The notes beneath the pieces are model-generated. The model saw nothing but the letters and a program-made list of their open reading frames with translations. It was not told where the DNA came from and made no database searches. From a virus, in the IMG/VR virus record IMGVR_UViG_3300049427_000004, positions 62,001 through 126,000 of that record: a stretch of 64,000 nt of DNA. One strand, 5' to 3'. The translations under genes and the position numbers were made by a program. Of the stretch, positions 40,750 through 50,059 are shown one piece after another (the first letter of the stretch is position 1; each line of letters opens with the position of its first letter).

Positions 40750-40914
40750 ATGGCAGGTAGACCATCTAAACTAGACAAAAAAATTCGTGAAGCTATCTAC
40801 TTCGAGCCTGATTTGTTAGATTGGATAAGGCAACAAGCAGAAGAAAAGAAAACTACAACATCAACAATTATCAATTTATTAGTTGAGAAAGAAATGAAAC
40901 AGTCATCTGTTTAA
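40750..40914 (+). CDS. Ribbon-helix-helix (CopG/Arc-like) regulator, 54 aa
   Basis: ATG behind GGGAGATG. A beta strand AIYFEPDLLDWI is followed by two helices with TTTSTIINLLVEKEM, the RHH pattern. Likely represses itself and the divergent genes through the tandem repeats just upstream; a copy-control role is possible. Confidence 0.75.
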   Translation: MAGRPSKLDKKIREAIYFEPDLLDWIRQQAEEKKTTTSTIINLLVEKEMKQSSV

Positions 40915-40949
40915 TTTTCAGTTGAATCTGCAAATAACCTATATCAATG

Positions 40950-40984
40950 TATCCTTAGTCGTAACTTTGGCTAGGGATTTTTAT
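40950..40984 (+). terminator. Terminator of the RHH gene
   Basis: ATCCTTAGTC pairs imperfectly with GGCTAGGGAT, followed by TTTTTATTG. The following 130 bases to 41116 contain no gene I can support. Confidence 0.55.
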
Positions 40985-41116
40985 TGTCTAACACAAAAGG
41001 ACTGTTGCTATTGGAACAATGAGCAGACGAAATCCTGAATTCATTCGGTGGTGAAATCTTGTTATAGATGAAGGTAAAATAAATAAACAAATTATCCAAA
41101 AAGATTAATAAATAAG

Positions 41117-41146
41117 TTGACTTGTATAAGTGAAATATGATATATT
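41117..41146 (+). promoter_or_regulatory. Promoter of the 41192 gene
   Basis: TTGACT, 18-base spacer, TATATT. Same -35, spacing and -10 as the agrB promoter on the other strand. Confidence 0.65.
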
Positions 41147-41191
41147 TACATTAGGTATTTCTATGTCCATACATATGAAAGGAGTAAGAAA

Positions 41192-41398
41192 ATGAATCAA
41201 AAACATTATTTTTACTGCTATGACATGAAGCTATTTAATCATTTAAATCAAAACGGGATGAGATTCATTACTAAAGCAAGACATCATAAAACTGGAGATC
41301 TATTCAGTCTATATGAGCATACAGACGAATTATCTGCATTATTATCCGAATGGCAATCATCCAGCCTTGAAAAAGTAGTCCAAAAACAGGATGGATAA
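41192..41398 (+). CDS. DUF5659-like small protein, 68 aa
   Basis: ATG behind AAAGGAG. The order YFYCYDMKLFNHLNQNGMRF...GDLFSLYEHTDELSALLSEW resembles DUF5659 proteins found near replication genes on mobile elements. Function unknown. Confidence 0.55.
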   Translation: MNQKHYFYCYDMKLFNHLNQNGMRFITKARHHKTGDLFSLYEHTDELSALLSEWQSSSLEKVVQKQDG

Positions 41399-41536
41399 AA
41401 GTTATATGATTGTTGAGTTTTCCTCTCTTCTACTGTAATAAATGTATGTTTGCATATAGCCGATATTGACCACACCTTGCATTTTATATGTCCTGCATAC
41501 ACTTTTTTATTATCATACCTTGAACTTTTGCATCAA

Positions 41537-41755
41537 AAACGGGATATACCAGAGATTCTATAAAGGAGGTGAAAAAGTCAATGTTTATATGTGAAATATG
41601 GCTATTGCACAAAAATTGATGCTTGCACAAATGGTATATTGCATATGCCTGTTTTTGTGAAAGCCTTGAAATTATAGTCAAAAAACGGGATATACTTAAC
41701 TAAGATAAGTATTTGAAAGAACTAAAGTTAATATCTCATAAACGGGAAAATAAAT
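41537..41755 (+). repeat. ACGGGATATAC repeats in the leader of a Rep-like gene
   Basis: ACGGGATATAC at 41539-41549 and 41685-41695, with a shorter AAACGGGA at 41740. Between them is a perfect AAAGGAGGTG followed by a 12-codon ORF (41581-41619) and one copy of AAAGTCAATGTTTAT (41574-41588). The 41400-41920 gap has no other gene; it is probably a control region for the Rep-like gene. Confidence 0.5.
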
Positions 41756-41933
41756 TTCCCATTTATCTAGTAAAATATTTCACTACTTTTAAAGATTAAA
41801 ATCAAAGGAAAAAGTTAAGTTCAAAAGATAAGAACACTTGAAACATAGGATATTTTTATTCTACTTTATATTCAATATTATTTATGATTATTAATTATGA
41901 GAGTACTCAATGGAAAGCTAGGAGATGGTTTAT

Positions 41934-42755
41934 TTGTTATTTAATTATACGATGAAAAATATTAAAGTTAAGCAGAATTGGTTTGATTTAGATTCAGATA
42001 ATAAGTATAAAAAATTAGGTTATAAAGGTTTCTACATATACATATCTATGTTCAAATTTAGATTATACAGTCAGGAACAAAATTATATGTTTGTTACCTC
42101 TATTGCACTATTGAGAAAAGAAACAGGATACAAAACAGAGGAAATATTCGAATTATTGAAACTGCTTAAAACTTTAGGAATATTAACGTTTGATGGCTTA
42201 TCTAGATGGAGTTTATTGATTGATGATAATGGAAAAATAAAGGATAAAGAATTGATTGTCTGCTATGGTTCTGATGTCCCAATAGTTGATATTGTACCAG
42301 ATCCAAATAGAGAAGGTAAAACAAAAGAAATGCCCAGAACGGAAAAAGATAAATATATAAATGTTAGCTTAGACATTTTTCAATATTACAAGGATATTGG
42401 ATTGAGTGAACGCTATTACGGTTTATATTGTTTATTGCGCTTCTTTGGTGACATTAACACAGAAAATAAATCCTATATGAGTATTGAGAAAATGTCTGAT
42501 ACTCTAGGATATAATAAAGACAGTTTAAATAAGATGATCCATGAAATGAATAGAAAATATGTTTTGTATAGCAATAAGCGGAAGAATGGAAAAGGTGATT
42601 TTTACTTTGAACATCATTTGTGCAACAATGTAAAGAATTTAGCAATATTTCAACAGGATTGGATTAAGGATGGAATAGATAAGAATATAAAACAATGGGA
42701 CAAAAAGAAAGACCGAGAAAACAAGAGTAGAAAAACGAAAAAGAAAACAGAATAG
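41934..42755 (+). CDS. Winged-helix replication-initiator-like protein
   Basis: About 273 aa. TTG at 41934 is preferred (CTAGGAG 8 bases upstream; the ATG at 41925 touches it). N-terminal winged-helix-like segment (KLGYKGFYIYISMFKFRL...LLRKETGYKTEEIFELLKLLKTLGIL) and a second one (MSIEKMSDTLGYNKDSLNKMIHEM), with a Lys-rich tail. Two winged helices in tandem suit a plasmid or phage Rep or DnaD-like protein. Family not certain. Confidence 0.6.
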   Translation: MLFNYTMKNIKVKQNWFDLDSDNKYKKLGYKGFYIYISMFKFRLYSQEQNYMFVTSIALLRKETGYKTEEIFELLKLLKTLGILTFDGLSRWSLLIDDNGKIKDKELIVCYGSDVPIVDIVPDPNREGKTKEMPRTEKDKYINVSLDIFQYYKDIGLSERYYGLYCLLRFFGDINTENKSYMSIEKMSDTLGYNKDSLNKMIHEMNRKYVLYSNKRKNGKGDFYFEHHLCNNVKNLAIFQQDWIKDGIDKNIKQWDKKKDRENKSRKTKKKTE

Positions 42756-42764
42756 GATTATATG

Positions 42765-42793
42765 AGGATTGGCTTAATGCTGATCCTTTTTTT
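42765..42793 (+). terminator. Terminator of the Rep-like gene
   Basis: AGGATtgGC / GCtgATCCT hairpin followed by T7. Confidence 0.8.
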
Positions 42794-42956
42794 GTTTTGG
42801 CTGCTCAAAATGGATTGTAAGAGGTTTTAATGTGAGTTGTGGGATAATGTGAGGAATGAGGAGAAAAGGAAAAGAGAAGCCTTATGAGCTTCCCTCTGCT
42901 CTTATTATTTTGATTGCAGCTTAATATTTGTATAGATGTTTAAACGTCTTAGATCA

Positions 42957-43124
42957 TTAATGTGACCGTCTAATCATGATTGAGTAAGTAAATCCAACAA
43001 TACTAATTATACTCACTGTAATGGCTGTTATTCGCATGTATGATGGATCACTGTCGGTAATCATGAATAGATATATGATGGATAATATTAAGGTGACAAG
43101 TGAGATATATCGAAGAGCTTTCAT
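42957..43124 (-). CDS. Small two-span membrane protein, 55 aa
   Basis: ATG behind AAGGGAGTTGGC. Hydrophobic residues about 5-21 and 32-48, basic end (IRRSH). A GAAGC/GCTTC hairpin with TCTTTT (42872-42886) lies downstream. Unrecognised. Confidence 0.6.
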   Translation of the reverse strand: MKALRYISLVTLILSIIYLFMITDSDPSYMRITAITVSIISIVGFTYSIMIRRSH

Positions 43125-43163
43125 TTTTGCCAACTCCCTTCATTCCTTATGTAATAAAAATAG

Positions 43164-43185
43164 GAAGCTTATTAAGCTTCCCTTA
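43164..43185 (-). terminator. Terminator of the toxin-antitoxin operon
   Basis: GGAAGCTT-aat-AAGCTTCC hairpin followed on the minus strand by TATTTTTAT; it abuts the antitoxin stop. Confidence 0.75.
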
Positions 43186-43614
43186 TTCATTCTCAATATA
43201 GAATTTACTATCCTTTTGAGTGATCCGATTAAATGAGAATACATTCTGTACAGGTTCATCTATAGCGTTAGCAATTTTATACATGGTTTTGACATCTAGG
43301 TTATCATCTTTAAATATTTGATTGATGCGCTGTTTAGTAACTCCAATCATATTTCCTAACTCCTCCTGAGTTATCCCTTTTGACTTTACAACCTCTTTAG
43401 ATCGATTCTCAAACCCTTCAGCTTTGAATATCGCTATTTGTTTATCAATGTATTTATCAGCTTCATTATCATAGTGTATCTCGTTACAATCGTTGCATTT
43501 TGTTGCAGGTATGTTTGGGATAACTAAAGCTTTATTATCGATGATTTTTTCTAAAGTATCTGTATATGAAATTAGATTTGAAGATCCACAGTATGAGCAG
43601 AATGGAATTTTCAT
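43183..43614 (-). CDS. MqsA-type antitoxin (zinc domain plus XRE HTH)
   Basis: 143 aa, ATG behind AAGGAGTG. N-terminal zinc module (CSYCGSS...CNDCNE) as in MqsA, then an XRE HTH (GITQEELGNMIGVTKQRINQIF). Paired with a DUF4258 protein upstream. It likely binds both the toxin and the operon promoter. Confidence 0.8.
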   Translation of the reverse strand: MKIPFCSYCGSSNLISYTDTLEKIIDNKALVIPNIPATKCNDCNEIHYDNEADKYIDKQIAIFKAEGFENRSKEVVKSKGITQEELGNMIGVTKQRINQIFKDDNLDVKTMYKIANAIDEPVQNVFSFNRITQKDSKFYIENE

Positions 43615-43659
43615 TTGTTAACACTCCTTTAATTTTAGTTTTGCGAGAAGCTATGGACA

Positions 43660-43947
43660 TTATTCCTTGTCCATAGCTGTAATGATTGAAATCCATTTAT
43701 CGGTATGTAGTATTTTGATGGCTAATCTATGATTGTTTGAGCCTCCTTCAATTTTGTATGATGTTATTCCATCTGGATTATCATCGTTTGTTCTTAGGAT
43801 TGTATGAGCGTTAACCAGTATGTCATGAACATCTTCACCTGTCAGGTTACGGTCAATCATTTGGTCTTTAGCGTGTTTGGTACGTGAGTACTTGTTTTCA
43901 GTTGCTAATCGATGTATTAGCGAAAGTATTTCTGACTGTGTAGCCAT
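43660..43947 (-). CDS. DUF4258 toxin-like protein
   Basis: 95 aa, ATG behind GGAGATGATTT. Matches DUF4258: SRTKHAKDQMIDRNLTGEDVHDIL, then IEGGSNNHRLAIKILHTDKWISIITAM. Such proteins sit with MqsA-type antitoxins and have an RNase-like fold. The toxin gene comes first, as in mqsRA. Would help stable maintenance of the element. Confidence 0.75.
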   Translation of the reverse strand: MATQSEILSLIHRLATENKYSRTKHAKDQMIDRNLTGEDVHDILVNAHTILRTNDDNPDGITSYKIEGGSNNHRLAIKILHTDKWISIITAMDKE

Positions 43948-43974
43948 TATAAATCATCTCCTCTCTATAAGTCA

Positions 43975-44003
43975 ATTATACACTTTACTTTATGGAGATA
44001 CAA
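43975..44003 (-). promoter_or_regulatory. Promoter of the toxin-antitoxin pair
   Basis: Minus-strand TTGTAT, 17-base spacer, TATAAT. Confidence 0.65.
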
Positions 44004-44033
44004 GAAAAAATTATTGATTAATATATTTTATTT

Positions 44034-45011
44034 TTAAGAGCCTATTTTGTAATAGGCTCTGTCTGTCTGTTTATTTTGGTTAGATATAATTGATTGATAC
44101 CACTCCTTGTTAATGTATTGGCTTATTGGTTTGTTGACATATGAAAATGTAAGACTAATTAATATTTGATTATCCTTTTTATATGGTGTCTCGTTTATTA
44201 CTTTAATCCAGAATGAATAATCAGAATCAATGAGTTCGCCTATTATAGTTTCGCTTATCGTGTTGCCATTCTTTAGTTTATTGTAAGCACCCATATGTTT
44301 ATTAACATCTCGTTGCCATTCGTTGTGTGACATGTCAAGATCGTAGTTTGTATTGTAGTATAGGAATGTATAACCTTCACTATTAACGCTTATTTCAGGC
44401 TGATTGGATTCTGAAGCAAATAGTTGTAAGTCTAATTGTAAGGAGTGTTGAGAAGCCTCTGAAGGCTCCTCAGTGACTATGTAAGCTAGATCTAGGTCTG
44501 ATTGTTCACAATAGTTATATGCTTCATTATAGGATAAGAATGAACGGTTATAGGCTATGTATGATTGTTCGGTTTGTACTGATTGTACTGGTTTTTCTTG
44601 AGTTTCTTGTTCATTTTCATTATTTACTTCATTGATTACTTCAACTGTTTGTGCTACTTGAATTTCTTCTACTTTAGTTTCATCAATAATATTGAAATGA
44701 GCTTTTAAACGTTGAATATAGTTCATTACTTTTTCTGCATCTTCATGAGTCTTAAGCATTCTATAAGCTACCTTCAACTGTTGTAGACCGTTTTGCTTAT
44801 TTACTTCTGATTGAACGGATTTAGTAGTGGATTCAAAAGTAATAGTGGATACAATCGTTTCACCTGCTTTGATAGCTGCTTGACGGTTATCGGCATAGAT
44901 TAGGAATTCTTCGATTTTACCGAACATGTCAACATTTAATTCATATGTGTAACCCATTTCAATAAAGTTGTAACCTTTACGTCCTTTTTTGGAAATAGTG
45001 AAGTATCTCAT
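44034..45011 (-). CDS. Hypothetical protein, 325 aa
   Basis: ATG behind GAGAAGAGG. A Gln/Glu/Val-rich flexible linker at about 115-150 separates two globular parts; the second is aromatic-rich (YTFLYYNTNYDLDMSHNEWQRDV). An extended -10 (TGCTATAAT, 45049-45057) lies upstream. Located beside the putative origin. Unrecognised. Confidence 0.6.
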   Translation of the reverse strand: MRYFTISKKGRKGYNFIEMGYTYELNVDMFGKIEEFLIYADNRQAAIKAGETIVSTITFESTTKSVQSEVNKQNGLQQLKVAYRMLKTHEDAEKVMNYIQRLKAHFNIIDETKVEEIQVAQTVEVINEVNNENEQETQEKPVQSVQTEQSYIAYNRSFLSYNEAYNYCEQSDLDLAYIVTEEPSEASQHSLQLDLQLFASESNQPEISVNSEGYTFLYYNTNYDLDMSHNEWQRDVNKHMGAYNKLKNGNTISETIIGELIDSDYSFWIKVINETPYKKDNQILISLTFSYVNKPISQYINKEWYQSIISNQNKQTDRAYYKIGS

Positions 45012-45039
45012 AGTGAAAACCTCTTCTCAATGTTTTATT

Positions 45040-45560
45040 TTATAATTCATTATAGCATGGATGGATTGAGTAAGTAAAGTGATTAGTTTACTTTAATTGA
45101 ATGAAATATTGATATGGATATGTGTGATTGATATGATGCTATAGTGTTCTATTGTGATAGGATATAAGGCTATTGTATGACCGTGTAAGACGTTGTGAGA
45201 CATTATGAGATAATGAGAATAGATATAGTGTAATGTGATGTATGATTGATTAGAGTTGATTGTGGGTAGTGTGAAGCGTTATAGAGTGTATGTAGAGAGA
45301 TCGTGAAAAGATAGATAATAATATGGATGTGATAAGTTATATTAATAAGATATAGATAGTGATAGATAATAGTTATAAGTTGTGTTGAGCATTGTTAATG
45401 GGACATTATACGTCCCGATTATAGAGTTATATGGATATGATAAGTTATTCTTATTGATATGACATATTGATAGATAAAACTTATCTGTTGTCATGTAGTT
45501 GATGGTTAGATAATTATGTGATATCTATTTGATGTGGTAGTATAGGGTTAATAATACAGT
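45040..45560. other. Gene-free, C-poor segment next to the iterons
   Basis: About 500 bases in which the plus strand has very few C and many GAT/GTA steps. It holds a 20-bp direct repeat ATATGGATRTGATAAGTTAT (45321 and 45429, 19 of 20 identical) and a palindrome-like GGGACATTATACGTCCC (45400-45416). No ORF with a ribosome site. Probably part of the origin or a control region. Confidence 0.55.
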
Positions 45561-45583
45561 ATAGCAGAATGATACAGATTTTT

Positions 45584-45670
45584 GTTAACCTAATATAGAT
45601 TGTTTCAGTTAACATATATAGATGATTGTTAACTAACATTGAATATACAAGGTTAACATATATAGATATG
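45584..45670. repeat. Iteron-like GTTAAC repeats
   Basis: GTTAAC starts at 45584, 45608, 45628 and 45652 (spacing 24, 20, 24). The 2nd and 4th share GTTAACATATATAGAT exactly, the 1st is GTTAACCTAATATAGAT, the 3rd is looser. About two helical turns apart, as for iterons bound by Rep proteins. The 45671-46040 stretch after it holds an inverted repeat ACGAAT-GTAT-ATTCGT (45921-45936) and a G-run near 46001. Confidence 0.65.
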
Positions 45671-46049
45671 ACTAAATGACCAAATTAGAATTCTAGTCAC
45701 TTAACAATTCGGTGCTATGTTACTATAGCGATTTGGAGCTAAGAAGAAAACTTTTATTTTTTTTACTGGTCAATGCTGTTTCATCTGTCCTCCCTCTGAC
45801 CTCACTGGATCGTGGATATCAGTGGCAGACTATACCCTAATCAGTATGTCATTAATAAAGATAGGGTGATGAAATCGGAGTTTTAATTGATGAATATTAG
45901 GCTCATTTCCTCTATTCCGTACGAATGTATATTCGTTGGGAGTGAAAATGTATAGTAATGACAAGGGATGGACGGTCATGGAGTGAGTACCATGCATAGG
46001 TGGGGGGGATGGTTTACATCCAAAAATTGTAAAATATTGAGCAATGGGC

Positions 46050-46545
46050 GGCTATCTGTTCATCTTCCACACTCAACTTATAATCTCATTCGATATCCAT
46101 TTCATTTCTATTTTTACCTCCATCCACTCTATTCCTATCCATCTACTCAACTTTTCATCCCCACTCAAATCCCACTCAATTTCACCTCTCTCACACCCTC
46201 CTGCTATCGTATTTGCTATCGATCACCTATCGTTAAAACTCAATGTTTATCTACATTTTCACTTTCACCTTATCTCCTCTAATCATCACATTTTCACCAA
46301 TTCCTACCTACATTCACCCATTATCCACCTATCCAATCACCTCTACTCTCAATTTTCCCTTATTTTATCTACCTTTTCACGATACACTCTACTCTTCAGC
46401 AAATCACCTACCATATACAATATCTCCTAATCGCTCTCAATCCCATATAAACTCTACACTTTCCATCTATTCACAGCTCCCAATTCAAACTCTACCGATA
46501 GCACAATTTTCCCTCATCGATAACATATCCTATATATCACCTTTA
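46050..46545. other. Gene-free, G-poor segment
   Basis: About 500 bases in which the plus strand is dominated by C, T and A with very few G. Contains TTATCCACC (46321-46329), one mismatch from the DnaA box. Apparent plus-strand frames here are artefacts of the composition (no ribosome sites, Ser/Pro/His/Leu/Ile only). Ends at a GGGGAGGGGG run (46546-46557). Confidence 0.55.
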
Positions 46546-46595
46546 CAGGGGAGGGGGATACTTTAACATCAAAAAATAAAGCAGCTACCCATATA

Positions 46596-47525
46596 CTAGG
46601 TAACTGCCAATTTTTCATTTATATATTTCTCTTCGTATCTCTCAAACATCCCATCATATGTATAGCTATCCTTTTTCTTTTTTATAATAGCCTCACATTT
46701 AACAATAAACTTAGGAAACAAATAATGATCCTTGCACATTTTATAGATATTATAATCATATTGCTCAATTTCACTAAACATGTTAATTGCCTCTTCTATA
46801 TTCCCCCATGCATTACACTCAACTTTTTCTCTAATTTCTAGTACTGTAAATTCACCTTCAACTGTACTGATAACATCATTATCTCCATATACAGAAGAGT
46901 AATCATTTACCTCTTGTATATATCTGTTCAATTTATCATGATAATAAAACTTACCAGAGTCTATTTTAATTCTGCCATCAGACTCCATCCTCTTTAGCAA
47001 CTTCTCTACTCCCTGTGATTTATATCCCATTTGATTTGCCCACTCAGAAATAGATATCCTATGCTCAGAATTTTTCCATTTTGCTATATATGAGAATATA
47101 AAAAACTCCTTAGCATTAACTGATCTATCAAACATCCAATGCTCTATTACAGTAAATCGTTTAGGAGTTGTTTTCAGTAGATATATCTTCATAGGCTGCA
47201 TAAATTTATTAGTAACCTTTTCATCTAATACTTTCATATGTATAAAGCCTTTATCTTGCAAACCAATCAATGCATTATAAACACTAACAAAATTCTTGCT
47301 GGACACCTTCTGTAATTGTGCAGATATGGATAGCATATGAACATTAGTAAACACAATACTCTTATGTATATCATGATTCAATCTGCTGATACAATATAGA
47401 ACATATAACTCATCAATTTTATTCTTATCCTCTAACCAATCCTCAAAAAATGAATTATCAACTTTTATATTATACTCATATAGATTATACATACACTCCA
47501 AATCCAACTGTCGAATCAAATCCAA
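46596..47525 (-). CDS. Winged-helix Rep-like protein
   Basis: 309 aa, TTG behind AAGGGAGTGAG. Two winged-helix-like segments (FTNVHMLSISAQLQKVSSKNFVSVYNALIGLQDKGFI and ISISEWANQMGYKSQGVEKLLKRMESDGRIKI), the second similar to the Rep-like protein at 41.9 kb. A gene-free, repeat-rich region lies downstream and four palindromes upstream, so it is the better candidate initiator of this replicon. Confidence 0.6.
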   Translation of the reverse strand: MDLIRQLDLECMYNLYEYNIKVDNSFFEDWLEDKNKIDELYVLYCISRLNHDIHKSIVFTNVHMLSISAQLQKVSSKNFVSVYNALIGLQDKGFIHMKVLDEKVTNKFMQPMKIYLLKTTPKRFTVIEHWMFDRSVNAKEFFIFSYIAKWKNSEHRISISEWANQMGYKSQGVEKLLKRMESDGRIKIDSGKFYYHDKLNRYIQEVNDYSSVYGDNDVISTVEGEFTVLEIREKVECNAWGNIEEAINMFSEIEQYDYNIYKMCKDHYLFPKFIVKCEAIIKKKKDSYTYDGMFERYEEKYINEKLAVT

Positions 47526-47617
47526 AAAATCTCACTCCCTTCCCTTTCGTTCTTGAATTTTAAAGTTTTTTATTTTTAAGTTCTTTCTTTTAAAGACATT
47601 TATATCTCCCCACTTTT

Positions 47618-47747
47618 GGTAAAAATTTTTACCTGAAATCAGTACTTTTTATTACTTTAGGTAAGATTTTTTACCTAAAATATTTCTTTCTGGTGAATTT
47701 TCTTACCTAAAATATAATCTTTATTATTTGAGGTAAAAATTTTCACC
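47618..47747. repeat. Four 16-bp palindromes, candidate Rep operator or origin
   Basis: GGTAAAAATTTTTACC (47618), GGTAAGATTTTTTACC (47660), GGTGAATTTTCTTACC (47692) and GGTAAAAATTTTCACC (47732). Consensus GGTRARAWTTTTYACC. Starts are 42, 32 and 40 bp apart, near whole helical turns. Each is followed by RAAAT. They lie between the Rep-like start and the RecD2-like stop. Confidence 0.75.
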
Positions 47748-47758
47748 AGAAATATATC

Positions 47759-49999
47759 CTACTCATTCTTCAACATGCTCTCCAAAAATGTCTGTCTTCT
47801 CAAATTATCCACCTTACGCATAGCATAATTCAATGTCTCAGCTTGAGTTAAAATGATACAATAGTCAACAGCTCTCGTGATCGCAGTATAGATTAAGTTG
47901 CAGCTTAACTGGAATTTATGAGATCTGTCTGCAATAATCAAAACAGCCTTACTACTACTCCCTTGACTCTTGTGACAGGTTATACTCCAAGCATGGATCA
48001 ACTGGTTCATCTCATCTAATGACAATTTAACTGTATCATCATCAAATTCAATGATAGTTCCTCTAGGGTCAACCATTATCTCATCTTCATTTCCTTCTTC
48101 ATCTTGAACATACTTTATGTATTTTTCACCTTCTAGGACAATGTTCTGTATTGTTCCACTATCTCCATTTACAATCGTGACTGCTTCGCCTTCATCATTT
48201 TCAATTCCATATGTATTTTTTACATTCATAACATAATCATCTTGTCTAAAGGTCATATAGTCACCGTACTGATATTCAACCTTGGCTTCTGTTTTAGGAT
48301 TAACAAGTTCTTGAACGTACTTGTTAATTTCCACCGTACCGATTTCCCCTTTTTTCGTGGGAGTTAATACCATGATATCCATAGGGTCAAATTTATTGAG
48401 ATATTTTTTGTAATAATGTTTGTATCCATCTTGCATATGATTTTGATCAACACAATGAATGATTAGATTTTCGCCAAACTTCTTCACACCTGAGAAATTG
48501 TCGTCAATGAATTTCTGCTTCATTCGCACACGGCTTGCTATATCAAGAATGCCACCTTCACTTTGGCGAAACACAATATCCAACATAGTCGCTGGAATCA
48601 CTTTGCTTTCAATTGCATCGTGCAATATATTTCCGCCCATGACCGCAGCAAGCTGAGCAGAGTCACCGCAAAATAATATCCTTGCTTTTGGATTAGTTAT
48701 TTTAGATAATAGCATCTGCATTATGAAGATATCAGTCATCGACATCTCGTCTACCACAATTACATCAGCGTCAACTTATATCAATTGTCTTTGCTCTTTG
48801 TCTTTTCCATATCCAATAGCTCTATGTATAGTTTGTGCTTGCCTTCCTGTATAACTTGACAATAGTTTGGCAGCTTTACCTGTAGGAGATAGTAAAACAT
48901 AACTCATTCCTAACTCCTCTAATAATTCAACAAGCAATCTTTGCATCTGAGTTTTCCCTGTACCAGCATATCCTACTAATAGTGAGGCAGAATGCTTTTT
49001 AACATTATGAAAAAATTCCTTCTGTTGCTCAGACAAACCATGTTTTAAGGTATCTTTATATTTGACTTCCATGCGATGTATAAATTCATTTGGGTCAAAA
49101 TTTAATTCCATAGAATTATGAAGCATTTGTTTTAGTTTTGTTGCTATGTGTTTTTCAGCTTGATAAGTTTTCAATAAGGCAATCTTATCACCAATAACAA
49201 TAATTCCTTCTGTATTTTTAATTTGTTCGTTTATTAAATTTTCATTGATATCTAAGTTGTCGATAGCTGCTTTAACCATTTTGTCAATTATCATATATGT
49301 ATGACCTTCTTGCTGATTGTTCTCTAGTGTATATTTGATTCCAGATTGAATTCTGAATGGATGATCGAAAACAAACCCCATCTTACGTGCAATGATATCT
49401 GCTTTCTTGAATCCTATTCCACTCACTAGCTCACAAAGGCAGTAAGGATTGTCTTCAATCTTTTGAATAGCTAATTGCACACTTTCAAACTTCTCTGCAA
49501 TTTTCATAACTACATTGTATGTAATTCCATATCGACCAAGTTTAGATAGTAAGTCTCTATGTTCGATATTTTCTAAAACTTTTTTACGTATCTGTTTATA
49601 TGTCTTTTCACCTATACCCTTAACCAATTTAGAATTGAACTTGTCATCCACAATCATTTGGATAATATCCTCGTTTAGATACACTTTAAATAATTCTTCA
49701 ACCTGTTTATCTGTTAAAAGATACCTAAAGAATGATTTTTGATCCTCACCTGAAGATGGCATATCTTGATATATGGAATGACACTCATAACTTGCACCGT
49801 ATTGTGGATGAACCTCGGTTAACTCTACATTGGCAACATACTCCACTCCTAAATCTAAACGCTGCATGACTCCCTTTATTGATGCATTACTGTATTTATT
49901 AAGTTGTATCGCATGGTCTTTGGTGGTACATGAATAAATGCGAAAATCACCTTTATTGAATATCATTTTAATTGGTGTTAATTTAGTTTCAATTATCAT
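47759..49999 (-). pseudogene. RecD2-like helicase interrupted by one in-frame TAA
   Basis: One continuous frame of 747 codons. Before the stop: N-terminal OB and helix-hairpin-helix region (GIGEKTYKQIRKKV, SGIGFKKADIIARKMG), Walker A GYAGTGKT (residues 343-350) and motif Ia LSPTGKAAKLL. A TAA at 48776-48778 (codon 408) follows RQLI. After it the frame reads on through VDADVIVVDEMSM (Walker B), GDSAQLAAVMGG, TCHKSQGSS and YTAITRA, all RecD2/TraA-type motifs. A GTG at 48757 could restart but has no ribosome site. A TCA-to-TAA change would explain it. Confidence 0.75.
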
Positions 50000-50059
50000 T
50001 TTTCATCTCCTTATTATGTTTATTAATTTTCACATAAACAAAATGTATATTTCCCTTTT

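Noticed and set aside
43021-43236. 71-aa plus-strand frame
   Set aside because: No ribosome site; the opposite strand carries a two-span membrane protein gene here with a good site.
45968-46566. Overlapping plus-strand open frames in three registers
   Set aside because: They exist because the strand has few G and so few stop codons; they encode only a narrow residue set, have no ribosome sites and overlap each other.
26756-48778. Recoded genetic code (TGA or TAA read as sense)
   Set aside because: Only two genes show internal stops, with different codons, and many intact genes end with TAA, TGA or TAG at expected lengths.
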